Of a DNA stretch of 63,192 bases, positions 34,830 through 41,932 are shown piece after piece. The position numbers and the translations under genes are program-made. Positions within the stretch are counted from its first letter, which is position 1. Each line of letters opens with the position of its first letter. This DNA is from Oscillospiraceae bacterium (lineage in GTDB: Bacteria; Bacillota; Clostridia; Oscillospirales; Ruminococcaceae), in NCBI GenBank assembly GCA_017436125.1, contig JAFSDS010000073.1:1-63192 (forward strand), written 5' to 3'. The notes beneath the pieces are model-generated. The model was not told where the DNA came from, did no database searches, and saw only the letters and a program-made list of their open reading frames with translations.

Positions 34830-36035
34830 TTGGAAAAACGTTTTGTCTATGTAGATAACGCCGCAACCACCCCCATTTCCAAAGAAGTTCTCGATGCGAT
34901 GATGCCCTGGCTCACCGAAGGCTATGGCAACGCTTCAAGCATATATTCCAAAGGCCGCGAGGCCGGCTGGGCACTTAAAAGAGCTCACGAAGAAGTTGCA
35001 GCCGTTATTGGCGCAGAACCCAACGAAGTTTATTTCACTTCCTGCGGTTCCGAATCCGATAACTGGGCGCTTAAAGGCGCAATGCAGACTCTTGCAAAAA
35101 GAGGCAAAAAACATATCATCACTTCTGTTTTTGAACACCATGCAATTCTTCATACCTGCAAGGCTCTTGAAAAACAGGGATTCGAAGTTACCTATCTTCC
35201 GGTTTATGAAAACGGAATCGTAAAACCCGAGGACGTTGAAGCGGCTATCCGCCCGGATACCGGTCTTGTTTCCATCATGTTTGCAAACAACGAGATAGGT
35301 ACCATCCAGCCCATTGCAGAGATCGGCAAAATCTGCCGCGAACACAAAGTCTGGTTCCATACCGACGCTGTTCAGGCCATGGGACATGTTAAAATCGACG
35401 TAAACGAACTTAACGTTGATATGCTCTCCCTTTCCGGACATAAGATCCACGCACAGAAAGGCATCGGCCTTCTTTATGTAAGAAAAGGCGTCCTGCTTCC
35501 GAACCTTATTGACGGAGGCGGTCAGGAAAGAGGAAAACGTGCCGGTACCGAAAACGTTGCGGCCATCATGGGCTTTGCAAAAGCTATGCAGATCGCAAAC
35601 GAAAACATCGAAGAGCGCGCCGCAAAAACAAGAGTTCTCCGCGATAAACTCATCGACGAGATACTCAAAATCGACCATACCCGCCTTAACGGCGACAGAG
35701 AAAAACGCCTTCCGGGCAACGTAAATATCTCCATCGAGGGTATCGAGGGCGAAAGCCTTCTTTTAAGCCTTGATATGCTCGGAATCTGCGCGAGCTCCGG
35801 TTCCGCATGCACTTCCGGTTCCCTTGATCCCAGCCATGTTCTTCTTTCTCTCGGCCTTGTTCATGAAACTGCCCACGGTTCTTTAAGAATCAGCCTTGAC
35901 GACAGCAACACCGAGGAGGACGTTGATTACATCCTTGAAAATCTTCCGGGAATCGTTGAAAGACTTCGCGCCATGAGCCCCCTTTGGGAATCCATGATGA
36001 AGGGCGAAAACAAAAAAGTAAAAATGATGCATTGA
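34830..36035 (+). CDS. iscS: Cysteine desulfurase
   Basis: The enzyme takes sulfur from cysteine for iron-sulfur clusters and tRNA thiolation using pyridoxal phosphate. The 401-residue protein has [59 protein letters not shown], the PLP lysine in [13 protein letters not shown], and the active-site Cys loop [11 protein letters not shown]. It is of the NifS/IscS group I type. Start is TTG 34830 after AAAGGAGGAAAAC. iscU follows about 130 bases later, with a dispersed repeat between them. No IscR, IscA or Fdx gene is present here. Confidence 0.95.
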   Translation: MEKRFVYVDNAATTPISKEVLDAMMPWLTEGYGNASSIYSKGREAGWALKRAHEEVAAVIGAEPNEVYFTSCGSESDNWALKGAMQTLAKRGKKHIITSVFEHHAILHTCKALEKQGFEVTYLPVYENGIVKPEDVEAAIRPDTGLVSIMFANNEIGTIQPIAEIGKICREHKVWFHTDAVQAMGHVKIDVNELNVDMLSLSGHKIHAQKGIGLLYVRKGVLLPNLIDGGGQERGKRAGTENVAAIMGFAKAMQIANENIEERAAKTRVLRDKLIDEILKIDHTRLNGDREKRLPGNVNISIEGIEGESLLLSLDMLGICASSGSACTSGSLDPSHVLLSLGLVHETAHGSLRISLDDSNTEEDVDYILENLPGIVERLRAMSPLWESMMKGENKKVKMMH

Positions 36036-36039
36036 AAAA

Positions 36040-36097
36040 GCGCCCCTTGTTAAAGGGGAGAGGGCCGCATCGCTTTGGCGGCGGCGAGGGGATTCAT
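36040..36097 (-). repeat. Dispersed palindromic repeat, copy 2
   Basis: Reading the minus strand gives GAATCCCCTCGCCGCC, a GC-rich middle and CCTTTAACAAGGGGCG, matching copy 1 at 27038-27093 in its ends and hairpin-like core. It sits between iscS and iscU inside the presumed transcript, four bases after the iscS stop. Confidence 0.6.
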
Positions 36098-36161
36098 AAA
36101 AAGGATTCCTTATAAACGGAAAAAACAACAAAACCCTTGCATAAAATCGGAGGAAAGACAA

Positions 36162-36584
36162 ATGTTATATTCTGAAAAAGTATTCGATCATTTTTCCAAT
36201 CCCCGCAACGTCGGCGAAATCGAGGATGCAAACGGCATCGGCGAAGTTGGCAACGCAAAATGCGGCGATATTATGAAAATGTATCTTAAAATTGAAAACG
36301 GCATTATCGTTGACGTAAAATTTAAAACTTTCGGCTGCGGCGCCGCTATCGCAACCAGCTCTATGGCAACCGAAATGATCAAAGGCAAATCCATCGACGA
36401 TGCCCTTAAACTTACCAACAAGGCTGTTGTAGAGGCTCTTGACGGCCTTCCGGCAGTAAAGATCCACTGCTCCGTTCTTGCTGAACAGGCAGTAAAATCC
36501 GCACTTTCCGATTATTACACCCGCCTCGGCATAGATCCCCTTCCTATAGTCGGACCTATCGGCGAAGTTGAGTGTGCTGAATAA
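36162..36584 (+). CDS. iscU: Iron-sulfur cluster assembly scaffold IscU/NifU-like
   Basis: The 140-residue protein assembles [2Fe-2S] or [4Fe-4S] clusters with sulfur from IscS. It keeps the three ligand cysteines in GNAKCGDIMKM, KTFGCGAAIATSS and IHCSVLAEQA, with the conserved Asp after the first. Its N-terminus YSEKVFDHFSNPRNVG is the classic NifU/IscU start. The C-terminal extension (GIDPLPIVGPIGEVECAE) is typical of the clostridial NifU-only form. ATG 36162 has CGGAGG upstream; longer frames would read through the repeat. Confidence 0.95.
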   Translation: MLYSEKVFDHFSNPRNVGEIEDANGIGEVGNAKCGDIMKMYLKIENGIIVDVKFKTFGCGAAIATSSMATEMIKGKSIDDALKLTNKAVVEALDGLPAVKIHCSVLAEQAVKSALSDYYTRLGIDPLPIVGPIGEVECAE

Positions 36585-36612
36585 TTTTAAAATTCCGAAA
36601 GGAGAAAAGACT

Positions 36613-36969
36613 ATGAGAATTTATCATTGCGAAGACTGTGACAAAATCCTTCTTAACCTTGGCGAACAGAACGGAACCCTTGGCAAAACCGAACTTATTC
36701 CCGGTTCCGTTGATGCCGCACAGGAAAAACATGTTCCCGTTGTTGTTATCGACGGCGACAAAGTTACTGTAAAAATCGGTGAAGTTACCCACCCCATGCT
36801 TCCGGAACACCATATCGAATGGATTGTTCTTGAAACCAAAAACGGCTTCCAGATCAAATATCTCAATGCCGGCGATGCTCCCGAAGCAACCTTTGTTCTT
36901 AAAGATGACGAACCCGTTGCGGCTTATGAATACTGCAACCTTCACGGTCTTTGGAAAAAAGAAATCTGA
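36613..36969 (+). CDS. Superoxide reductase (desulfoferrodoxin family)
   Basis: The 118-residue protein reduces superoxide to peroxide without making oxygen, a common defence in anaerobes. The non-haem iron centre is visible: HPMLPEHHIEWIVLET supplies His ligands and YCNLHGLWK near the C-terminus gives the axial Cys and last His. Near the start only CEDCDKIL is present, so the desulforedoxin-type FeCys4 centre of class I proteins is incomplete. It fits a class II/III or degenerate form. AAAGGAGAAAAG precedes ATG 36613. It lies 28 bases after iscU and would be cotranscribed, linking cluster building to oxygen protection. Confidence 0.9.
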   Translation: MRIYHCEDCDKILLNLGEQNGTLGKTELIPGSVDAAQEKHVPVVVIDGDKVTVKIGEVTHPMLPEHHIEWIVLETKNGFQIKYLNAGDAPEATFVLKDDEPVAAYEYCNLHGLWKKEI

Positions 36970-36981
36970 TAAGACAAAAAT

Positions 36982-37018
36982 AAAAAGCGTGCTTCTTTTT
37001 GAAGCACGCTTTTTTTGT
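36982..37018. terminator. Terminator after the superoxide reductase gene
   Basis: A 13-bp stem AAAAGCGTGCTTC/GAAGCACGCTTTT around TTTTT is followed by TTTG; it also abuts the end of the convergent transporter gene. Confidence 0.9.
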
Positions 37019-37028
37019 TTTATTGATT

Positions 37029-38804
37029 TTATTCCGCAACAAGGGGAGAGAAATATTCGTTTTTGTAATCGATATAATGCTCCATAAAATGCTCCGTATC
37101 TCCGCGGTGGATGCGGCGGGCAAATTCCTGTTCGGAAAGGGAGTTGTTTTTGAACTGGAGAGCAAGAGAAACACCGATGCTGGAACAATGTTTTGCGATA
37201 CGCTCGATGTCGATAAGGGTTCCGACAAAGAGGGAACCGGCCTCATAGGAACATTCGCCGGCTTTAAGGCGTTCCATATGACGGCTGCGAACAAGTTCGG
37301 TTATCTCGGTAACAACGAAATAAAGGGGTTCGATCTTTGCATCGGCGCGTTTATCTTTTTCGTTGGAGCCTTCTGCGGCGGAATTCATAAGCTGGAGAAG
37401 AGCGGTGCTCAAAATTCCGATCTCGTGTTTTCCGGCTTTTGTAAGGCCTTTTCCATTGGAGCTCATGTCCTCGGCGGTATCGCGGATTTTAAGGCAATGT
37501 TCGGTGATATGGATGCAGTCGTCTGCGCGGCTGAGCATTTCGGAAACGGTTTTTGTCTGCGCATCGGAAAGGTCGCCGTCGCTGAGCTGAAGGAGATAAA
37601 GGCGAAGGCTGTCTTCCATTCGTACAATAGCTGTGTTCTGTTCGTTGATGCGTTCTCCGAGTTTCGGATCGCCGCCGTTAAGTCTTTCAAGAGCGCATTT
37701 TACGCAGTCAGCAGTAACATCCATAAGTTTTTTAAGGATGATTTCAGACTGCATAATAGCGGCGGAAGGATTGGAAAGAAGACCGGGAGCAAGAGCGGAA
37801 GTATCGGAGTCTATCTCGGTTCCGTCGGAAGGAATGGTCTTCATACAAAGTTTTTCAAGAAGGCCGATGAACGGGAGGAAGAGGACCGTCATGGTGACGT
37901 TGAAAATTGTATGGAAGTTTGCAATGCCGGATTTATCAATGGGCATATCCCAGAAATCGCCTATTCCGGCGGCCTGGATCGCAAAAACCGCAACGGTGAA
38001 AACAACGGTACCGATTACGTTGAAGTAAAGATGGGCAATAGCCGTTCTTCTTGCGTTTTTGGAAGCACCGATTACGGAAAGAATAGCGGTGATGGTGGTA
38101 CCGATGTTCTGACCGAGTATAATCGGAATTGCGGAAGACCAGGTAATAGCTCCGGTTACGGAAAGAGCCTGAAGAATACCAACGGATGCGGAAGAACTCT
38201 GGATAACCGCGGTAACGCCGGCACCGACAAGGATACCGAGAATGGGGTTGCTGCCGAACTTCATGAAAAGCTCGCCAAGAAGGGGGGATTCGCGAAGAGG
38301 GGAAAGGGAGGCTTCCATAAGGTCCATACCGATAAAAAGCATACCAAAGCCGGTAAGGATCTCGCCGATGGAACGGCTTTTTGATTTTTTGGAGAACATC
38401 GCAAGAGCCGCACCGATGATAGCGCATACGGGAGCAAAGAAATCCGGTTTAAGGAACTGCATAAGTCCGCTGGTGCCGGAAATTTCGGTAAGGCGGAGAA
38501 GATGGGAAGTTACGGTGGTACCGATGTTGGAACCCATGATGATGCCGATGGCCTGGCCAAGTTTAAGAATACCGGAGTTTACGAGGCCGACTGTGATAAC
38601 AGTTGTTGCAGAAGAACTCTGAACAAGAGCGGTGATGCCAGCGCCGAGGGCAACGCTTTTCCATACGCTGCCGGTAAGTTTTTCAAGAAGTTTTGTAAGC
38701 TTGCTGCCGGACATTTTTTCAAGGCTTGCGCTGAGCATATGCATTCCGTAAAGGAAAAGCGCAAGTCCGCCGAGCATGGAAACAATGTCAAAAATAGTTA
38801 TCAA
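37029..38804 (-). CDS. Na/phosphate symporter with PhoU-like tail
   Basis: The 591-residue protein contains the two QSSSA repeats of the NptA/YjbB family: TALVQSSSATTVITVGLVNSG with IMGSNIGTTVTS, and TAVIQSSSASVGILQALS with ILGQNIGTTITA. A PhoU-like helical domain (about 350-560) completes the protein. Members move phosphate with sodium. TTG 38804 is chosen since GGGAGG lies eight bases before it and the first helix starts at once (ITIFDIVSMLGGLALFLYG). A longer TTG start at 38897 lacks a ribosome site and adds a non-hydrophobic stretch. It is a single gene. Confidence 0.88.
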   Translation of the reverse strand: MITIFDIVSMLGGLALFLYGMHMLSASLEKMSGSKLTKLLEKLTGSVWKSVALGAGITALVQSSSATTVITVGLVNSGILKLGQAIGIIMGSNIGTTVTSHLLRLTEISGTSGLMQFLKPDFFAPVCAIIGAALAMFSKKSKSRSIGEILTGFGMLFIGMDLMEASLSPLRESPLLGELFMKFGSNPILGILVGAGVTAVIQSSSASVGILQALSVTGAITWSSAIPIILGQNIGTTITAILSVIGASKNARRTAIAHLYFNVIGTVVFTVAVFAIQAAGIGDFWDMPIDKSGIANFHTIFNVTMTVLFLPFIGLLEKLCMKTIPSDGTEIDSDTSALAPGLLSNPSAAIMQSEIILKKLMDVTADCVKCALERLNGGDPKLGERINEQNTAIVRMEDSLRLYLLQLSDGDLSDAQTKTVSEMLSRADDCIHITEHCLKIRDTAEDMSSNGKGLTKAGKHEIGILSTALLQLMNSAAEGSNEKDKRADAKIEPLYFVVTEITELVRSRHMERLKAGECSYEAGSLFVGTLIDIERIAKHCSSIGVSLALQFKNNSLSEQEFARRIHRGDTEHFMEHYIDYKNEYFSPLVAE

Positions 38805-39072
38805 ATGCAATACCTCCCAGTCGGGGTAAATAATATCTATGTCATCGCCGTTGTTTGCGTGGTTGTTCAAAAATGTTTTCAAAAAATTTACAGACAAAAT
38901 ATATTATAAACTATTGCTTAAAAAAATAAAAGAGAAAAGAATAAAATATTTAAATAAAATAGGTTTATATCGCAAAAAATGTGGTAAAATAGAATCATAA
39001 ATAAAAGATGTTTTCTCCGGAAAACGGCTTGTCTTTCGGGGAATGACAATATTTAAAAAGGAGGTTTTGCCC

Positions 39073-40044
39073 ATGAAAAAAACAAAAATACTTGTGGTTT
39101 TCCTTGTTATTTGTCTTGTTCTTTCCGGATGTTTTTCCGGCGGAGATTATCATGCGGATGAAAACGGCGTTATCAGCAGGGAAGAGGGCCTTTCTGCGGA
39201 TATCGAGATAACTCCCGCTATTCCGGAAAGCAGTTCCGAAAGTTCTTCGGAAGAATCCTCCTCCGAACCGGAAAGTGAGGAAACCTCCTCCGTTGTAAAT
39301 GATATTGGTTCCATCGAGGAGCTTTCGCCATATTTTGCGGAATTTTCCAACCTTGGCAGCGAACAGGTTCCCTGGGGACCGGGAACAAATTTTGATTCCA
39401 CCGGAAAGCCCATCGCCTGTGTTCAGCTCAACGAGCAGTATGCAAAATGGGATGCGGATTTTTATCGTGCCGGAGATGAGCATAAAGGAAAGGTATATCT
39501 AACCTTCGATGAGGGCTATGAAAACGGATATACCCCCGCAATTCTTGATACTTTAAAAGAAAAAGGAGTTTCAGCCGTTTTCTTCGTCACTCTTTCCTAT
39601 GCGAAAAACGAACCGGAACTTATCCAAAGAATGATAGACGAGGGTCATGTTGTCGGAAATCACAGCGCACGCCATCCGAATATGACTCAGATTTCCATGG
39701 ACGAGGCATACGCGGAGGTTGCGGACCTTCATAACTATATTTCCGAAAATTTCGGCTATGATATGTATCTTTTCCGTCCGCCGGAAGGCGCTTTTTCTGA
39801 AAGGACCCTTGCCCTTTTGCAAAAAATGAATTACCGCACTGTCTGCTGGAGTTTTGCATATAACGACTGGAACCCGGATAATCAGATGGAGCACCAAAAG
39901 GCCTTTGGAAAAGTTACCGGAAGCCTTCATGACGGAGAAGTGTTCCTTCTTCATGCGGTTTCTTCAACCAATACGGCCATCCTCGGGGACGTTATCGACC
40001 ACGTCCGTGCAGAGGGATATACCTTCGAAAAATATCTTCCGTAA
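39073..40044 (+). CDS. PdaA-like polysaccharide deacetylase lipoprotein
   Basis: The 323-residue protein has a lipoprotein signal (LVLSGC) and a Ser/Glu-rich linker (residues 50-80). Its NodB deacetylase domain has LTFDEGYENGYTP as first motif, HSARHPN as metal motif and RPPEGAFSERTL as third. The TFDEGYENGYT form is that of PdaA, which removes the acetyl group from N-acetylmuramic acid on the way to muramic delta-lactam in spore cortex. This suggests, but does not prove, sporulation. ATG 39073 has AAAAAGGAGG upstream. Catalytic Asp-Glu and His-His metal ligands are kept. Confidence 0.9.
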   Translation: MKKTKILVVFLVICLVLSGCFSGGDYHADENGVISREEGLSADIEITPAIPESSSESSSEESSSEPESEETSSVVNDIGSIEELSPYFAEFSNLGSEQVPWGPGTNFDSTGKPIACVQLNEQYAKWDADFYRAGDEHKGKVYLTFDEGYENGYTPAILDTLKEKGVSAVFFVTLSYAKNEPELIQRMIDEGHVVGNHSARHPNMTQISMDEAYAEVADLHNYISENFGYDMYLFRPPEGAFSERTLALLQKMNYRTVCWSFAYNDWNPDNQMEHQKAFGKVTGSLHDGEVFLLHAVSSTNTAILGDVIDHVRAEGYTFEKYLP

Positions 40045-40048
40045 AGAT

Positions 40049-40080
40049 AAAAAGGCACTTCGCAAAGAAGTGCCTTTTTA
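40049..40080 (+). terminator. Terminator of the deacetylase gene
   Basis: The stem AAAGGCACTTC/GAAGTGCCTTT around GCAAA is followed by TTA. Confidence 0.85.
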
Positions 40081-40099
40081 ATAATGTATAAATTATAGC

Positions 40100-40128
40100 T
40101 GGAAACCGGGGATGAAATATGATAAAAT
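40100..40128 (+). promoter_or_regulatory. Possible promoter of the DUF4317 gene
   Basis: TGGAAA and TAAAAT are 17 bp apart, with an ATGA before the -10. Confidence 0.45.
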
Positions 40129-40132
40129 ATAA

Positions 40133-40155
40133 CCCGTAACTTCATTTACGGGAGG
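40133..40155 (+). promoter_or_regulatory. Leader hairpin overlapping the DUF4317 ribosome site
   Basis: CCCGTAA and TTACGGG pair around CTTCAT, and the last three G residues are part of the GGGAGG ribosome site. This would partly mask the site near the 5' end of the mRNA. Confidence 0.45.
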
Positions 40156-40161
40156 AATTCC

Positions 40162-41292
40162 ATGAACCAGAAAGAACTTAACGAGATACGCCGCCGCCTT
40201 GCCCTTGATAAAAACTGCATCAGCAAGGTCTATGGCTGTTTTGTAAATAAAACAAAGGAAATTATCGCATATATTGAGGAACCTTTTGCGGTTATGCCGC
40301 AGTCCGAGGGCGAACGCTATATGGCCCTTTTAAAAAAAGCCCTTTCCGGTTCCCTTGGAAAAAACCTTGTGGATATCGAGTTTTCTACCCGGCAGGTTAT
40401 GGAAGGGCCGGAGCATAAGCTTCTTATGGATATCCGCGCCGATATTTCAAATGCCGAATTGCGCGAGGAACTTTATCAGAAGATAATCCCGGCGGTTAAC
40501 CTTGATTCCAACTACATAATCCTTCTTGCTTCGGATCATTATGACGTTCCTTTTAAAGGCACCGACGACCTCTCTATGGAGGACGCATCCGAAACGGTTT
40601 TTAATTACATAATCTGCTCCGTATGTCCGGTAAACGAAAGCAAAACGGAGCTTGGCTACGTTATGGATCAGGGTTCCTTCCATAACTGCACCTTCCCCCA
40701 GACTGTTGCCGCACCGGAAATGGGATTTTTATTTCCCTGTTTTGATGACAGGGCAACCAATATCTATAACGCCCTTTTCTATACAAAGGATACGGAAATG
40801 ATGCAGCAGGAATTTATTGATTCTGTTTTCAAGACGGAAGTTCCTATGTCCGCCGGAGAACAGAAAATGACTTTTCAGGAGGTGCTTACCGAAACTCTTG
40901 AAGAGGACTGTTCCTTCGATATAATCCAGGCGGTGCATGAGCAGATCTGCGAGCGCATTGTTGAACATAAGGAGAGCAAGAATCCCCAGCCCCTCGATTT
41001 GAGCAGCAGGGAAGTGGGCGATATCCTTGAATCCAGCGGCGTTGCAAAAGAAAAGGTGGAAACTTTTAAAGAAAAGGTCAAAAAACAGTTCGGCGAGGAT
41101 AAACCTTTAAAACCCCAGAACATCATCGAAAGCAAAAAGTTCGAGGTTGTAACTCCCCAGGTAAAAATTTCCGTTGCGCCGGAATTTTCCTATCTTGTTG
41201 AAACAAAAACCATTAACGGAAGAAAATACCTTATGATACCCGCGGATGAGGGCGTTGAGGTAAACGGCGTTTCCGTTAAAATATCGGAATAA
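40162..41292 (+). CDS. DUF4317 family protein
   Basis: The 376-residue soluble protein opens MNQKELNEIRRRLALDKNCISKVYGCFVN, the characteristic start of DUF4317, and continues with the family-like segment LLKKALSGSLGKNLVDIEF. The family is common in Clostridia but has no known function. A charged helical stretch (about 290-325) precedes a C-terminal beta part. The ATG follows GGGAGGAATTCC. It is convergent with the 64-residue gene, and the two coding regions overlap by 17 bases at their ends. Confidence 0.82.
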   Translation: MNQKELNEIRRRLALDKNCISKVYGCFVNKTKEIIAYIEEPFAVMPQSEGERYMALLKKALSGSLGKNLVDIEFSTRQVMEGPEHKLLMDIRADISNAELREELYQKIIPAVNLDSNYIILLASDHYDVPFKGTDDLSMEDASETVFNYIICSVCPVNESKTELGYVMDQGSFHNCTFPQTVAAPEMGFLFPCFDDRATNIYNALFYTKDTEMMQQEFIDSVFKTEVPMSAGEQKMTFQEVLTETLEEDCSFDIIQAVHEQICERIVEHKESKNPQPLDLSSREVGDILESSGVAKEKVETFKEKVKKQFGEDKPLKPQNIIESKKFEVVTPQVKISVAPEFSYLVETKTINGRKYLMIPADEGVEVNGVSVKISE

Positions 41293-41470
41293 AACAAAAA
41301 GGCACAGAATCGAATTCGCTTCGTTTCTGTGCCTTTCGTCTGTTATACGCCTTTGGATTTTCGGATTTTCTTGTTACGGGGTTTATCCCGTTCCAGTCTT
41401 TGCGCTTAATGGCGTTGAGCTCCTTTTGTTTTTTCTTTGAAAGTTTTTCAAAAGGGATAAATTTTTCCAT
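41276..41470 (-). CDS. Small basic protein, conserved clostridial type
   Basis: The 64-residue protein opens MEKFIPFEKLSKKKQKELN and carries NPVTRKSENPKAYNRRKAQKR, a pattern I recall from a family of short basic proteins in Clostridia. Function is unknown; net charge suggests RNA or ribosome binding. ATG 41470 has AAAGGAGAA six bases upstream. The last twelve codons run through a terminator hairpin (41297-41336), so the true end may differ. The stop codon lies inside the convergent DUF4317 gene. Confidence 0.65.
   Translation of the reverse strand: MEKFIPFEKLSKKKQKELNAIKRKDWNGINPVTRKSENPKAYNRRKAQKRSEFDSVPFCFIPIF
41297..41336. terminator. Terminator hairpin between convergent genes
   Basis: AAAGGCACAGAA pairs with TTCTGTGCCTTT around CGAATTCGCTTCGT, with AAAACAAAAA on the left, so the T-run is on the minus strand. 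Confidence 0.75.
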
Positions 41471-41531
41471 AAGATATTCTCCTTTCGCTGAGGTCCCTTT
41501 GGATAAAGGAACGCAATTTTGCATATAAAAC

Positions 41532-41566
41532 AAAAAAGGTCGTTAACAAATGTTAACGACCTTTTG
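41532..41566 (-). terminator. Hairpin behind the tRNA-Leu 3'-end fragment
   Basis: GGTCGTTAACA and TGTTAACGACC pair around AA. On the minus strand TTTTTTG follows, so this is a complete terminator placed as if for a tRNA gene. Confidence 0.75.
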
Positions 41567-41584
41567 GTGCGGTAAATGGGACTT
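41564..41584 (-). pseudogene. tRNA-Leu 3'-end fragment with CCA
   Basis: These 21 bases (TTGGTGCGGTAAATGGGACTT on the plus strand is 21; read here as acceptor strand plus part of the T arm with CCA) repeat the 3' end of the tRNA-Leu at 41761. The match stops inside the T loop. The 140 bases between this fragment and the tRNA terminator hold no gene, only a CCCCAAAAAATC hairpin near 41658-41687. Confidence 0.7.
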
Positions 41585-41724
41585 TCGTCGCGCCAAACTT
41601 CGCTTATCGGTGTTTTATTAAAATAAAAAACCGAAGCCGCTTCGTTGCCGCTCCTCTCCCCAAAAAATCTTTTGGATTTTTTGGGGACCCCGTTTTGATG
41701 GGTCGCAACTCTACATTATACAAA

Positions 41725-41760
41725 AAATAAAGGGGAACAACAAATGTTGCTCCCCTTTAT
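41725..41760 (-). terminator. Terminator of tRNA-Leu
   Basis: On the minus strand AAAGGGGAGCAACA pairs with TGTTGTTCCCCTTT, then ATTTTTTG follows. Confidence 0.85.
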
Positions 41761-41844
41761 TGGTGCGGTAAATGGGACTTGAACCCATACGTCAAAGACA
41801 CACGCCCCTCAAACGTGCCTGTCTGCCTATTCCAGCACTACCGC
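41761..41844 (-). tRNA. tRNA-Leu(GAG)
   Basis: The 84-base gene folds into a class II tRNA. The acceptor pairs GCGGTAG with TTACCGC, the anticodon stem CACGT with GCGTG and the T stem ATGGG with CCCAT around TTCAAGT. There is a variable arm, discriminator A and an encoded CCA. The loop TTGAGGG places the anticodon GAG, reading CUC and CUU, the latter very common in this window. Confidence 0.95.
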
Positions 41845-41864
41845 ATTTCTCAAATGCAAGAGTT

Positions 41865-41893
41865 ATTATATCAGCTATAAAACAAAAAGTCAA
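41865..41893 (-). promoter_or_regulatory. Sigma-A promoter of tRNA-Leu
   Basis: On the minus strand TTGACT and TATAAT are separated by 17 bp, with the -10 box 20 bases before the tRNA. Confidence 0.85.
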
Positions 41894-41932
41894 GAACTTT
41901 TTTAAAAAATTTTTGATTATTTATTTTTCCAT

